NCBI GenBank assembly: GCA_029551145.1
Contig: JAKPGA010000024.1
Coordinates: 1 to 64,000 of the forward strand
Length of the DNA stretch: 64,000 bases
Origin: Thermotogota bacterium
GTDB lineage: Bacteria; Thermotogota; Thermotogae; Thermotogales; DSM-5069
Direction: 5' to 3'
Made by a program: the position numbers and the translations under genes. Numbering within the stretch: position 1 is the stretch's first letter; each line of letters begins with the position of its first letter. Below, piece after piece: positions 1 through 11,497 of this stretch. The notes below the pieces were generated by a model. That model did no database searches and was not told the origin of the DNA. It worked only from the letters and a program-made list of their open reading frames with translations.

Positions 1-8
1 GAACTCAT
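1..8 (-). CDS. 5' end of a gene leaving the window (first codons only)
   Basis: On the minus strand an ATG at 6-8 follows a GGAGG ribosome site (16-20) by 7 nt and a strong promoter (29-57). Only two complete codons (Met-Ser) are inside the window, so no product can be named. The layout promoter, short leader, ribosome site, start codon makes a real gene likely. Confidence 0.5.
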
Positions 9-28
9 AAATACTCCTCCATGGTTCA

Positions 29-57
29 ATTATAGCAAATTTATAACGATAATGCAA
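29..57 (-). promoter_or_regulatory. Sigma-70-type promoter for the gene leaving the left edge
   Basis: Read on the minus strand: -35 TTGCAT (52-57), 17-nt spacer, -10 TATAAT (29-34). The -10 is a perfect consensus. It sits just upstream of the ribosome site and ATG of the partial gene. Confidence 0.65.
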
Positions 58-59
58 TA

Positions 60-393
60 TTATTTTATAATTATTGCCATTTCGCAGCGAAAATTATAGT
101 TTCCGAGTAATTGATGCATCCATCCTGTATCCTCAACCTCCTGTAAAAAAGGGGGTTATCTAATCTGGTAACTCAACTATTAGTTTTTGGGACGGTTGAT
201 ATGTTCCCTCAAGCAACAAAAATAAGGGTTTCCTGACATTGCCACATCCGGCAGATCGGCCTCGAGAAAAACTAAATGTCTGGAAGCCCTTTATTTACAA
301 GCTTTTCAGTTTTTTATTTCTCAACCTTTGACATCAATGTGACGCACTCCACATGAATCGGTACCTCAAGATCTAAGTCAGACCGTTGATGTT
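60..393. other. Intergenic stretch, possible remnant of an upstream coding frame
   Basis: No intact gene is visible. A 7-bp stem with one G-T pair (136-158) lacks a T-run. In the frame of the following GGDEF-like gene the sequence stays open from 226 to 879 apart from one TGA at 340-342, and the residues before and after the TGA read like protein. This may be the decayed N-terminal part of the next gene, or chance. Confidence 0.3.
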
Positions 394-879
394 TTGCTGC
401 CAAAACAATCGCTTGACTACTATCTTATGAAATTCAAGCTTCTGTACTGTTATGTTGTGACCCATTGCAGCATCCAAGCCTTTTTGGATGAGGAAATTTA
501 CAACTCTCAGAGATATAACGTCCCTCTTTCCGTTGCAATGGTAAGATTGGGTAATCAAGATGAACTCGCTGTCAGAACGCTGTACGGCTGTGCAAAAAAA
601 CAGGCCAGAGCCTCTGACAAGATCTTTCTTTATGACAAAAGCACCTTGATGGCCTTCTTGCCTTATACACAAATCGATGGTGCAAGGGTTTTTGTCGCAA
701 GGTTACTAAGACGTTCAAGAAGAATAAAAATACCCAAACTTGCTCATTTTCCCCAAGCTGTTTCGGCGGTTTGTCAAATAACACCGCAAATAGCTGATTC
801 CTCAGAACTGATATTGAGACTTGAGGATGCCCTTTCAGAGGCTTTGATGAAAGCTCAGCAGATTGTGGTAGTAGAATGA
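394..879 (+). CDS. Degenerate GGDEF-like domain protein, probably truncated
   Basis: The 161-residue product has the layout of a diguanylate cyclase GGDEF domain: an FLDEEIYNSQRYNVPLSV helix/strand near residues 30-47, then RASDKIFLYDKSTLMAFLP near 71-90 where active enzymes carry RYGGDEF, then a helix rich in Arg. The GGDEF signature itself is replaced by YDKST, so cyclase activity is not expected; a binding or regulatory role, or decay, is more likely. The TTG at 394 and the ATG at 427 both lack a ribosome site, and the frame is open upstream except for a TGA at 340, so the true 5' end is uncertain and the gene may be a pseudogene. It ends at a terminator shared with the convergent serA-like gene. 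Confidence 0.5.
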   Translation: MLPKQSLDYYLMKFKLLYCYVVTHCSIQAFLDEEIYNSQRYNVPLSVAMVRLGNQDELAVRTLYGCAKKQARASDKIFLYDKSTLMAFLPYTQIDGARVFVARLLRRSRRIKIPKLAHFPQAVSAVCQITPQIADSSELILRLEDALSEALMKAQQIVVVE

Positions 880-881
880 AC

Positions 882-907
882 AAAGGGCGGTTGTTAACCG
901 CCCTTTT
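882..907. terminator. Bidirectional rho-independent terminator
   Basis: Stem AAAGGGCGG/CCGCCCTTT with a short TTGTTAA loop, followed by T residues on the plus strand and preceded by A residues. It separates the GGDEF-like gene (stop at 879) from the convergent dehydrogenase gene, whose stop codon lies at its edge. Confidence 0.8.
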
Positions 908-1817
908 AGATACCAAGTTCTTTAAGAATCCGTTCAACTAACTCTTTACCCACTCTTTCTTGTGCCTGGCATGTGGAGGCACCTATGTGCGGGGTCGCAA
1001 CAACGTTTTGCAGTTGAAGGAGCTTTTTTCTGAGCTCATCCTGCGGTGGCTCGACTTCGAAAACATCGAGCGCAGCTGCATAAACCTTACCGCTAACGAG
1101 TGCGTTGTAGAGTGCTTGCTCGTCGATTACTCCTCCGCGTGATGCATTCACTATTATTACCCCATTTTTCATTTTTTCGATCGCTTCCGCGTTTATCATG
1201 TGCTTTGTCTGTTCATTAAGTGGCACATGCAAGGTTATGAAATCAGAGAATTTGTACAGCTCATCAAGGTTGACCATTTCCACACCCTGAAAACTTGGTA
1301 CCAACGGATCATACGCCAGTACTTTCATTTCAAAAGCAAGGGCTCTCTTTGCCACCTCTTTGCCTATCATCCCAAGACCTATGATACCCAAGGTTCTTCC
1401 GAAGAGTTCGTGCCCTTCAAGCTCTTTCTTGGTCCAAAGCCCTTCCTTCAAGTCCTTTGTTCCTCTGGCTATATGTCTGGCCGCGCTCAGCATTAAGCCA
1501 AACGTGAGTTCTGCAACAGAAACTGCGCTTGCACCCGGTGTGTTCAACACCTTTATACCTTTCTCTTTTGCTGCAACAACGTCAATGTTGTCCAGACCAA
1601 CACCTGCTCTACCAATGATTCTGAGTTTCGTGCCTTTTTCAATGATCTCCCTGTTCACCTTTGTCGCACTTCTAACTATTAACACTTCAACTTGAGGCAT
1701 GAGCTCCAGCAGCTTTTCCTTTTCAAGATGTTCGCTTGTTACGTCGAGCTGAGTACGTGATTTGAGTAAATTCAGCGCCTCTTGATCCAGTGGATCATTC
1801 ACATGAACTCTTATCAT
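906..1817 (-). CDS. serA: D-3-phosphoglycerate dehydrogenase, short form
   Basis: NAD-dependent D-2-hydroxyacid dehydrogenase expected to oxidise 3-phosphoglycerate to 3-phosphohydroxypyruvate in serine synthesis. The 303 residues show the Rossmann motif GLGMIG (147-152) and the catalytic set Arg227 (NASRGG), Glu256 (DVFEVEPP) and His277 (TPHIGAS). It lacks the C-terminal ACT/ASB regulatory domains of E. coli SerA, as usual in the short bacterial and archaeal form, so serine feedback is not expected. It overlaps the upstream aminotransferase by 4 nt (ATGA), which argues for translational coupling. The same pair occurs in T. maritima as TM1400-TM1401 (from memory). A glyoxylate/hydroxypyruvate reductase role is the main alternative. 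Confidence 0.85.
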   Translation of the reverse strand: MIRVHVNDPLDQEALNLLKSRTQLDVTSEHLEKEKLLELMPQVEVLIVRSATKVNREIIEKGTKLRIIGRAGVGLDNIDVVAAKEKGIKVLNTPGASAVSVAELTFGLMLSAARHIARGTKDLKEGLWTKKELEGHELFGRTLGIIGLGMIGKEVAKRALAFEMKVLAYDPLVPSFQGVEMVNLDELYKFSDFITLHVPLNEQTKHMINAEAIEKMKNGVIIVNASRGGVIDEQALYNALVSGKVYAAALDVFEVEPPQDELRKKLLQLQNVVATPHIGASTCQAQERVGKELVERILKELGI

Positions 1818-2959
1818 CCAGCAACCCCCTCACGATAAAATACTTCCATCGCGGCCTTGACACCTTCACCGAATTTCACAGGATAGCCAAGTTCATGCAG
1901 AGTGAATTCAAGAGCGGAAATAGCAGTGATGCTGTCAAACATAGATACATATCCAAGGTGTGCTATCCTAAAGATCTTGTTTGTCAAATGCCCTTGCCCG
2001 CCGGCTATGGTAACACCATACTTGTCTCGCATTATTTTTGTTATCTTCTTGCCGTCCACATTTTCTGGCACCTTTACAGCCGTGCAGACATTTCCAGGTC
2101 GCTTGGAAAGTAATTCAAGTCCAAGAGCTTTCACCGCACTCCTCGTAGCCTCTCCAAGCACTCTGTGTCTGTTCCAAACGTTCTCTATGCCTTCTTCTTT
2201 GAGCATCTTGACGCTTTGATTGAGCATGTATATCATGTTTACGGCCGGAGTCCACGGGTTATCGGGATAATTCTTATCGTAGTACCTCAAATCGTAGTAA
2301 TATTTTGGACACTTGTTTTGCTCAACTAATGCCCAGGCCTTCTTGCTAAGAGTGATGAATCCCAAGCCTAGTGGCATCATAATACCTTTCTGTGAACCAC
2401 TTACAACTACATCAACACCCCATTCATCCATCTTCAGAGGTTCTGCAAGCAAGCCACTCACTTCGTCGGTTACAAGAACGCGGTCTGTGTTTTTTGTGAG
2501 CTCCGCGATAGCCTTCAAATCAATGACTGTGCCTGTGGATGTTTCACTGTGGGTTGTGAAAATAACCTTTGCTTCGGGATGCTTTTTCATCGCTGTTTCA
2601 ATCTGCTCAGGAGTAACTGCGTCACCCCAGTTGGTTGCAATCTCAATCACTTCAATGCCAAAGGCTTGACAGATTTCTTTCCATCTTTCGCCGAACTTCC
2701 CGGAGACCACTACTATTGCTTTCTCACCAGGATTGACCAAGTTGGTTACGGCAGCTTCCATGGCTCCTGTTCCAGACGAAACAAACACGTAGACCCTGTT
2801 CGACGTCTGGAAGAGATATCTGGCTTCATCAAGAGTTTTCTCAATTATCTCGAGAAACTGTGGTGTGTGATGGTGGATCGTTTCCTTTGCTCCTGCGAGC
2901 AGAATGTCTATCGGTACTGGAGTTGGCCCTGGTGCCATGATGTAGTTCTTTTTCAACAT
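1814..2959 (-). CDS. Class V aminotransferase (serine-pyruvate / alanine-glyoxylate type)
   Basis: A PLP enzyme of fold type I, 381 residues, the usual family length. The N-terminal APGPTPVP motif (9-16), the SSGTGAMEA phosphate-binding segment (61-69), Asp165 (VTDEVS) and the Schiff-base Lys191 (SGSQKG) identify the alanine-glyoxylate/serine-pyruvate group. Paired with the phosphoglycerate dehydrogenase it probably makes phosphoserine or serine, or interconverts serine and hydroxypyruvate or glycine and glyoxylate. Start ATG 2959 is preceded by AAGGAGGTG. The gene is first in the minus operon and is transcribed away from the palindromic operator region at 3027-3078. Confidence 0.85.
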   Translation of the reverse strand: MLKKNYIMAPGPTPVPIDILLAGAKETIHHHTPQFLEIIEKTLDEARYLFQTSNRVYVFVSSGTGAMEAAVTNLVNPGEKAIVVVSGKFGERWKEICQAFGIEVIEIATNWGDAVTPEQIETAMKKHPEAKVIFTTHSETSTGTVIDLKAIAELTKNTDRVLVTDEVSGLLAEPLKMDEWGVDVVVSGSQKGIMMPLGLGFITLSKKAWALVEQNKCPKYYYDLRYYDKNYPDNPWTPAVNMIYMLNQSVKMLKEEGIENVWNRHRVLGEATRSAVKALGLELLSKRPGNVCTAVKVPENVDGKKITKIMRDKYGVTIAGGQGHLTNKIFRIAHLGYVSMFDSITAISALEFTLHELGYPVKFGEGVKAAMEVFYREGVAG

Positions 2960-3026
2960 AAGAACACCTCCTTGGATTCGTTCCGACTGTAGTTTATCAC
3001 GGCAAACTGAGAGTTATGAAAAGCCC

Positions 3027-3050
3027 TTGCATGCAAAATTTTGCATGCAA
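3027..3050. promoter_or_regulatory. Perfect 24-bp palindromic operator in a divergent promoter region
   Basis: Two copies of the self-complementary decamer TTGCATGCAA (3027-3036 and 3041-3050) are separated by AATT, so the whole 24 bp is a perfect palindrome. It lies in the 200-bp gap between the divergent serine and fermentation operons. Its centre is 31 bp (three helical turns) from that of the next inverted repeat, which shares the ATGCAA/TTGCAT half-sites. No regulator gene is adjacent. Confidence 0.75.
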
Positions 3051-3060
3051 TCTTTTGCGT

Positions 3061-3078
3061 TATGCAATTTTTTGCATA
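3061..3078. promoter_or_regulatory. Second inverted repeat with TTGCAT half-sites
   Basis: TATGCAA, a 4-nt spacer, then TTGCATA. The half-site matches that of the 24-bp palindrome upstream and lies on the same helical face. A possible -10 (TACAAT, 3114-3119) for the plus operon lies 36 bp further on, so both sites would sit upstream of that promoter; no good -35 is visible there. Confidence 0.65.
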
Positions 3079-3161
3079 GCACGTAAAATGCCATTAGAAC
3101 AGCAAAAGCTATCTACAATCATGTTGGCACGAATTTGATATGCTACACATGGGGTGATTTG

Positions 3162-4397
3162 ATGCAGAACACACAATATCATTTTTCAAAACTCGCTGGT
3201 AAACTTAAATCTTCCATGATAAGGGAATTGCTGAAATACGCCAACGTACCAGGTGCTATTTCTTTTGGCGGTGGTACCCCAGATCCTGAGACATTCCCAA
3301 GGCATGAACTTGCGCAAATCGCTTCGGAAATAATTGAAAAAGAATACAAATACACACTCCAGTACTCTGTAACTGAAGGTGATCCAGAACTCGTAAGACA
3401 GATACTGGTTTTGTTGAAGAGAGTGTACGGTATAGATGGACTTTCCAGTGAAAATATCCTTATAACCGTAGGATCTCAGCAAGCATTGGAACTTGTTGGT
3501 AAGATTCTACTCGATCCGGGTGATTACGTTTTAGTTGGAGATCCAGAATATCTTGGTGCACTAAGTGCTTTCAGAATGAGAGACCCACAATTCTTAGTCG
3601 TCAAATTTGATGATGATGGTCCAGATATCAATATGGTTGAACAAAGGATAAAGGACTTGGAAGAATCTGGCCAGATAAGATATCTCAAGTTCATATATGT
3701 GGTGTCAAACTTTCAAAACCCATCGGGTATCACGACCAGTTTTGAAAAAAGAAGGGCTCTTGTCGAAATCGCACAGAAATATGATGTACTAATTGTTGAA
3801 GACGATCCTTACGGTGTATTAAGATTCGAAGGTGATTTCGTTCCTTCGATGATGAAGATCGGCGGTACTGAAAGAGTAATCCTTCTAAACACTTTCAGCA
3901 AGATCCTCTGTCCAGGTCTAAGGATCGGAATAATTGTTGCAGATAAATCGATCATCAGAAAAGCTGTACTTGCAAAACAAGGCAGCGATCTGTGTAGCCC
4001 GTCACTGACTATGAGGCTTGCGGCAAGATACCTCGAAAGGTACGATGTTCTTGAACAAATAAAAACTGCTGTGACGTTGTACAAGCAGAAAAAAGATGCT
4101 ATGGTGAAGGCACTTGAAGAGAATTTTGGCGATATTCCGGGTGCAAGGTGGACCAACCCACAAGGAGGATTGTTCATCTGGTTCACGCTTCCTGAGGAAT
4201 ACAACACGATGGAGATGTTCGAGTTTGCTGAGCAGAACAAGGTTTTCTACATACCGGGGGAGGCTTTCAGACCACACGATGAACCTTCTTCCTCAATGAG
4301 GATGTCTTTCTGTTTACCATCGATAGAAGGTATCTACGAAGGTGTCAGAAGGTTAAGGGACGCCTTTGAGAAATATAGAGCCTCCAAGGGGTTGTGA
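3162..4397 (+). CDS. PLP aminotransferase, class I/II (2-aminoadipate/branched-chain/aromatic type)
   Basis: A 411-residue fold-type-I aminotransferase of the LysN/kynurenine-aminotransferase group. Visible are the GGGTPDPE N-terminal loop, NFQNPSG (about 193-199), VEDDPYG (about 222-228), the PLP lysine near 247 (NTFSKILCPGLR) and NPQGGLFIW near the C-terminus. It should convert an amino acid and 2-oxoglutarate to a 2-oxoacid and glutamate. As first gene of the operon it would feed 2-oxoacids to the ferredoxin oxidoreductase. Substrate is inferred from context: branched-chain or aromatic amino acids. Start ATG 3162 follows GGGGTGA by 6 nt; an upstream TTG at 3135 lacks a ribosome site. The next gene begins 4 nt after the stop. 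Confidence 0.85.
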   Translation: MQNTQYHFSKLAGKLKSSMIRELLKYANVPGAISFGGGTPDPETFPRHELAQIASEIIEKEYKYTLQYSVTEGDPELVRQILVLLKRVYGIDGLSSENILITVGSQQALELVGKILLDPGDYVLVGDPEYLGALSAFRMRDPQFLVVKFDDDGPDINMVEQRIKDLEESGQIRYLKFIYVVSNFQNPSGITTSFEKRRALVEIAQKYDVLIVEDDPYGVLRFEGDFVPSMMKIGGTERVILLNTFSKILCPGLRIGIIVADKSIIRKAVLAKQGSDLCSPSLTMRLAARYLERYDVLEQIKTAVTLYKQKKDAMVKALEENFGDIPGARWTNPQGGLFIWFTLPEEYNTMEMFEFAEQNKVFYIPGEAFRPHDEPSSSMRMSFCLPSIEGIYEGVRRLRDAFEKYRASKGL

Positions 4398-4400
4398 GAT

Positions 4401-5463
4401 GTGTACAAGATTCTGGTCATAAATCCCGGATCAACTTCTACAAAAATAGCCGTGTATGAAGATGAGAAATGCATATTCTCTCAGAAAGTTGAACACAGTG
4501 TTCAAGATCTTGATAGTCATCCAAATTTCATGGATCAACTTCAGTTCAGGAGAAAGAACATAGTTGAGTGCCTTGAAAATTCTGGTTTTCAAAGATCTGA
4601 TTTTTCAGCCATAGCAGCGCGTGGTGGAATATTACCACCGCTTGAAAGTGGTACGTATCTTGTGACTGAGAAAATGGTGCATTATCTGAAGCATCTGTCT
4701 CCAGTTAAGCATGTTTCAAACCTTGCCGCAGTAATTGCTTATGAACTTGCTGATGGTAAAATACCTGTTTACATAACAGATCCTGTTTCAGTGGACGAAA
4801 TGGTTCCACAAGCGAGGTTATCAGGTATACCAGAGATAGAAAGGAAAAGCCTGCTTCATGCTTTAAACATAAAAGCTGTTTGTAGGAAAGTAGCTTCTGA
4901 ATTCAACAAAACTTACGGGGAACTAAACTTTGTAGCGGTCCATCTCGGTGGTGGAATATCCGTTGCAGCCATCGAAAAGGGAAAGATCATCGATGTGAAC
5001 AACGCAAATGACGAGGGACCGTTCAGCCCAGAGAGGACCGGTGAGTTGCCGGTTGGCGATGTAGTTAGAATGTGTTTCTCAGGGAAATACACAAAAGATG
5101 AGCTCAAGAAGAAATTCATAGGAAAAGGTGGACTTGTCGCCTATCTTGGAACGAACGATCTGAGAGAAGCGCTCAGCATCGCCAAAGTTGACAAAAAGGC
5201 AGATCTAATTGTTCAAGCGATGGCTTACCAAATAGCCAAGGAGATCGGTGGCATGTGCGCTATCTTGCGTGGTAAAGTCGATGCAATAGTTCTAACTGGT
5301 GGAATGTCGCATAGCAATGATCTCGTAGATAGGATAAGAGGTTACATTTACAGATTTGCTCCGATTTTTGTGGTACCCGGTGAATTTGAAATGGAAGCTC
5401 TTGCACTGGGTACTCTGCGAGTTCTCAGAGGTCAAGACATTCCCAAGTCATGGGGTGATCCCA

Positions 5464-5471
<8 letters not shown>
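4401..5471 (+). CDS. buk: Butyrate (branched-chain fatty acid) kinase
   Basis: An ASKHA-family acyl kinase that transfers phosphate from acyl phosphate to ADP, yielding ATP and the free acid. The 356 residues fit the family. The N-terminal [16 protein letters not shown] loop (5-20), HLGGGISVAA (about 175-184), GPFSPERTG and the C-terminal VLTGGMSHS segment (about 298-306) are typical. Start GTG 4401. The downstream phosphate butyryltransferase overlaps its end by 8 nt, so acyl-CoA to acid plus ATP is encoded as a unit. The neighbouring aminotransferase and oxidoreductase suggest isobutyrate, isovalerate or arylacetate as products rather than only butyrate. Confidence 0.9.
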
Positions 5472-8090
<2,619 letters not shown>

Positions 8091-8094
<4 letters not shown>

Positions 8095-8321
8095 GAAGAG
8101 CCTACATAGAAATTGACGTTGAAAGATGCAAAGGCTGTGGTCTGTGTATAAATGCATGTCCACAGAGGATAATTAGGTTTTCAGATAAATTCAACAGCAA
8201 AGGGTATCATCCTGCAGAACAATACGACCCAGATGAAAAATGCCCTGGTTGTGGGTTCTGTTATATGATGTGCCCAGACACGTGCATCACGGTTTTCAAA
8301 GCGGTACAACCTGTGAGGTGA
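8091..8321 (+). CDS. vorD: 2-oxoacid:ferredoxin oxidoreductase, delta (2x4Fe-4S ferredoxin) subunit
   Basis: A 76-residue bis-[4Fe-4S] ferredoxin with two CxxCxxCxxxCP motifs (CKGCGLCINACP near 15-26 and CPGCGFCYMMCP near 48-59). It carries electrons from the TPP site to external ferredoxin. Start TTG 8091 follows AAGGAGGG by about 5 nt and overlaps the preceding stop codon. The next gene starts about 5 nt after its stop. The separate-subunit D-A-B-C arrangement is that of ketoisovalerate/2-oxoglutarate-type oxidoreductases. Confidence 0.88.
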
Positions 8322-8326
8322 TGTAT

Positions 8327-9379
8327 ATGAAAAAAGTGATGATGAAAGGTGTAGAAGCAATAGGAGAAGCTGCCATAAAGGCCGGCTGTCGCAACTACTT
8401 TGGATATCCCATCACTCCACAGAGTGAACTCACTGAGTACATGGCTCGGCGATTGCCCGAAGTAGGAGGGAGTTTTCTACAAGCTGAAAGCGAAGTGGCA
8501 GCCGTGAATATGCTCTACGGTGCTTCAAGTGTGGGAAAAAGGGTGATGACCTCCACATCGTCCCCTGGTTTCAGTCTGATGCAGGAAGGGATTTCTTACA
8601 TAGCTTGCGCACAGTTACCAGCAGTTTTCGTGAATGTCGTCCGCGGTGGGCCGGGTTTGGGTGATATTCAACCATCTCAAGGAGATTATTTTCAAGCAAC
8701 AAAAGGTGGTGGACACGGTGACTACAGATTAATCGTCCTCTCTCCTTCGACTGTGCAGGAAGCCACCGAGTTGACGCTGCTCGCTTTTGATCTTGCCGAC
8801 AAGTACAGAAATCCTGTGTTGATCTTCGCTGATGGCTTGCTTGGCCAGATGATGGAACCAGTTGCATTTGAGGAAAAAGAAATAACCTACGACAACAGTC
8901 ACTGGGCTCTTACTGGTTCGAAAAACAGACCACCAAGGCAAGTTACATCCTTTAATATAGACCCTTACGGGCTGGAAAAGATGAACATAGAACTGCAGAA
9001 GAAGTATCGGCAAGTAGAGGCGAACGAGACGAGATATGAGGAATTTCTGATCGAGGATGCCGATATTCTGATCGTTGCACACGGAACGGTTGGAAGAATC
9101 GCAAAAAGTGTAGTAAGAATGGCTCGTGAAGAAGGTTTGAAGATTGGGTTATTCAGGCCGATAACCCTATACCCATATCCCTATGATGCTCTATCGAAGG
9201 CCGCGCAGGAAAAATCTTTGGTTTTAACCGTCGAGATGAGTTCTGGACAGATGCTTGAGGATGTCAAACTTGCAGTTTGCGGAAAAACCAAAATCGAGTT
9301 CTATGGAAGAATGGCAGGAGTCGTTCCAACACCAGAGGAGATCTTCACTCATCTCAAGACTCTGATTAGGGGGCAATGA
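8327..9379 (+). CDS. vorA: 2-oxoacid:ferredoxin oxidoreductase, alpha subunit
   Basis: A 350-residue pyrimidine-binding-domain subunit of a four-subunit 2-oxoacid:ferredoxin oxidoreductase. GYPITPQSELTEYM (about 25-38), the LQAESEVAAVNMLYGAS segment (about 48-64) and TSTSSPGFSLMQEG are typical, the glutamate of which activates TPP in partnership with the beta subunit. The complex oxidatively decarboxylates a 2-oxoacid with CoA to acyl-CoA, CO2 and reduced ferredoxin. ATG 8327 is preferred because GAGGTGA lies 6 nt upstream; ATG 8321 is too close. It overlaps the beta-subunit gene by 4 nt. Confidence 0.88.
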   Translation: MKKVMMKGVEAIGEAAIKAGCRNYFGYPITPQSELTEYMARRLPEVGGSFLQAESEVAAVNMLYGASSVGKRVMTSTSSPGFSLMQEGISYIACAQLPAVFVNVVRGGPGLGDIQPSQGDYFQATKGGGHGDYRLIVLSPSTVQEATELTLLAFDLADKYRNPVLIFADGLLGQMMEPVAFEEKEITYDNSHWALTGSKNRPPRQVTSFNIDPYGLEKMNIELQKKYRQVEANETRYEEFLIEDADILIVAHGTVGRIAKSVVRMAREEGLKIGLFRPITLYPYPYDALSKAAQEKSLVLTVEMSSGQMLEDVKLAVCGKTKIEFYGRMAGVVPTPEEIFTHLKTLIRGQ

Positions 9380-10137
9380 AGATGGAATTCACAGCCGTAT
9401 ACAAGATGCCCGATTCTTTGAGTAAAAAACCTTTTACTTATTGCCCAGGTTGCCACCACGGGATCGTTCACAGACTGGTAGCAGAAGTAATAGATGAACT
9501 GGGAATAAGAGAAAAAACGATAATAGTTGCACCTGTCGGATGCTCAGTCTTCGCGTACGAGTTTTTCAATACCGATGGGACGGTTGCTCCACATGGAAGG
9601 GCTACCGCTGTGGCTACTGGGATGAAGCGTGCAAGACCGGATCTTGTGGTTTTCACATATCAGGGTGATGGCGATTTGGCTGCAATAGGAACCGCGGAGA
9701 CAATTCACACGGCAAACAGAGGAGAAAGAGTGACGACGATATTCATAAACAACGCAATATACGGTATGACAGGCGGACAAATGGCTCCTACAACCTTACT
9801 GGGCATGAAGACTACAACCTCTCCTTACGGCCGTTCACCTGAAAGAGAAGGCTACCCCGTGCATATGTGTGAGATATTGAAGGAACTCAAAGGTGTAGCA
9901 TTCTTGGCAAGAACAAAGGTAACAACACCAAAGGATGTTCTAACAACGAAAAAATACATAAAAAAAGCCTTCTTGGCTCAGACAAAAGATATAGGCTATG
10001 GCCTTGTGGAGGTTCTGTCAACGTGCCCAACGAACTGGGGCATGCCTCCAATAAAAGCCATGCAGTGGCTTGAACAGAATATGGTGGTAGAATATCCTCT
10101 TGGTGTCTTCGTGGACAAGGTTGGTGAAGAGAAATGA
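9376..10137 (+). CDS. vorB: 2-oxoacid:ferredoxin oxidoreductase, beta (TPP-binding) subunit
   Basis: The 253-residue subunit holds the TPP site: YCPGCHHGIVHRL near the N-terminus, VGCSVFAYEF, then the TPP/Mg motif GDGDLAAIGTAETIHTANRG with INNAIYGMTGGQ after it. Known homologues act with the alpha subunit on branched-chain or other 2-oxoacids. The GGMPPIKAMQWLEQN-like C-terminus (WGMPPIKAM) is common in the ketoisovalerate/2-oxoglutarate branch. ATG 9376 overlaps the previous gene; an ATG 6 nt later is equally possible. Confidence 0.88.
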   Translation: MKMEFTAVYKMPDSLSKKPFTYCPGCHHGIVHRLVAEVIDELGIREKTIIVAPVGCSVFAYEFFNTDGTVAPHGRATAVATGMKRARPDLVVFTYQGDGDLAAIGTAETIHTANRGERVTTIFINNAIYGMTGGQMAPTTLLGMKTTTSPYGRSPEREGYPVHMCEILKELKGVAFLARTKVTTPKDVLTTKKYIKKAFLAQTKDIGYGLVEVLSTCPTNWGMPPIKAMQWLEQNMVVEYPLGVFVDKVGEEK

Positions 10138-10673
10138 TGCACAGCATAATCTTCGCCGGTTTTGGTGGACAAGGAGTCATGTTGATGGGCCAGGTTCTTG
10201 CTCAGGCTGGCATGAGCGAGAACAAATACGTGACCTGGTTTCCATCCTATGGTCCCGAAATGCGTGGAGGAACGGCGAACTGTACCGTGGTCGTGAGTGA
10301 AGAGCCTGTGGCTTCACCTGTCGTAGAGATGCCAACCGAAGTTGTGGCAATGAATATACCTTCTCTTTTGAAATTCGAACCAAAGGTTCAAAAGAATGGT
10401 TGTTTGTTCATCAATATCTCGGTCGTCGATAGAAAACCACAAAGATCTGATATCAGGGTCTACGAGATACCTGCGAACGATATCGCTGAGAGGATAGGAA
10501 ACCTCAAGGTTGCCAACATGGTAATGCTTGGTAGCTTTGTCCAAGTTACAAAGTGTGTGAGTATAGATTCACTGATCGAGGCAATGAAGTACAAACTTTC
10601 GGCAAGAAGCTCAGAGATTATAGATTTGAACACAAAAGCGATCTTTGAAGGTGCAAAACACGTAGGCGGATAA
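10134..10673 (+). CDS. vorC: 2-oxoacid:ferredoxin oxidoreductase, gamma subunit
   Basis: The 179-residue subunit begins with [22 protein letters not shown] and has [17 protein letters not shown] (about 40-56), the CoA-binding-domain signature of gamma subunits. It closes the complex encoded by the three genes before it. It starts at an ATG overlapping the beta-subunit stop and is the last gene of the operon, 18 nt before a strong terminator. Substrate class (branched-chain or aromatic 2-oxoacid) is inferred from the operon's aminotransferase and acyl kinases. Confidence 0.88.
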   Translation: MMHSIIFAGFGGQGVMLMGQVLAQAGMSENKYVTWFPSYGPEMRGGTANCTVVVSEEPVASPVVEMPTEVVAMNIPSLLKFEPKVQKNGCLFINISVVDRKPQRSDIRVYEIPANDIAERIGNLKVANMVMLGSFVQVTKCVSIDSLIEAMKYKLSARSSEIIDLNTKAIFEGAKHVGG

Positions 10674-10690
10674 AATAGACCCACCCATTG

Positions 10691-10716
10691 GCCGGAGCCA
10701 AGCTCCGGCATTTTTT
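10691..10716. terminator. Rho-independent terminator of the fermentation operon
   Basis: Perfect 8-bp stem GCCGGAGC/GCTCCGGC with a CAA loop, followed by ATTTTTT on the plus strand. It lies between the operon's last gene and the convergent SDR gene. Confidence 0.85.
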
Positions 10717-11485
10717 ATGGCTCGTAGATCATCTTTACCGTCATACCACCATCGACTGTGAAATTAACACCAGTTATGAAGCCTGATTTCTCATCGTCTG
10801 CAAGGAATAAACACAAATTCGCTATGTCCACTGGATCCCCTACTCTGCCAGCAGGGTGCTGTGAATGATCAACAGGTCGCAGCTGAGGATCTCTTCTGAG
10901 CTCTCTCTTTTTCCACAGAGCGGTCTCTATCCAACCCGGACTTATACACACCACTCTTATTCGATGTTTTGCAAGACTCAAGGCAAGGGAATGGGTCAAA
11001 GCAACAACGCCACCTTTTGACGCCGAATACGGTTCAGTGTCTGGTTCTGACTGAAATGCCCTTGTGCTTGCTATGTTTATGATTACTCCACCCCCATTCT
11101 CGATCATCCACTGTGCACAATACCTGGAACAAAGATATGGACCGGTTAAATTTACCTGTATGACCCTGTTCCATTCATCGAGAGTCCTTTCAAAAATACT
11201 CTTGGTTGAACTGATTGCAGCATTGTTGACAAGAACATCTATCCTGCCATAAATCTCAACCGTCCTTTCGACCATGGCTTTGACAGAGTTTTCATCTGCC
11301 ACATCGGTTTTTACAAAGCTAACTTCAAAGCCTTTGCTTCTCAGCATCGTCTCTCTTTCGAATCCAGCTTCTTCATCAATCTCTGCCAGCACAACTTTCA
11401 TACCGTTACTACAGAAACCATGGGCAATCGCAGCACCTATGCCTTGGCCGGCTCCAGTAACTATGGCCACTTTACCATTGAGCAT
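10715..11485 (-). CDS. Short-chain dehydrogenase/reductase
   Basis: A classical SDR of 256 residues. It has the cofactor motif TGAGQGIG (near 10-17), an NNAA motif (near 86-89), the catalytic Ser in NIAST, YSASK (Tyr and Lys about residues 156 and 160) and GxxFTVDGG at the C-terminus. An acidic residue after strand 2 (LAEIDEE) suggests NAD(H) preference. ATG 11485 has GAGGGG 8 nt upstream and is preferred to GTG 11494. It follows the isomerase-like gene by 12 nt, so a two-gene sugar or polyol unit is likely; the substrate cannot be read from sequence. Confidence 0.75.
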   Translation of the reverse strand: MLNGKVAIVTGAGQGIGAAIAHGFCSNGMKVVLAEIDEEAGFERETMLRSKGFEVSFVKTDVADENSVKAMVERTVEIYGRIDVLVNNAAISSTKSIFERTLDEWNRVIQVNLTGPYLCSRYCAQWMIENGGGVIINIASTRAFQSEPDTEPYSASKGGVVALTHSLALSLAKHRIRVVCISPGWIETALWKKRELRRDPQLRPVDHSQHPAGRVGDPVDIANLCLFLADDEKSGFITGVNFTVDGGMTVKMIYEP

Positions 11486-11497
11486 TCTCAACACCCC

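Noticed and set aside
136-158. Hairpin AACCTCC/GGGGGTT as a terminator
   Set aside because: Contains a G-T pair, A-rich loop and no T-run; no gene ends there.
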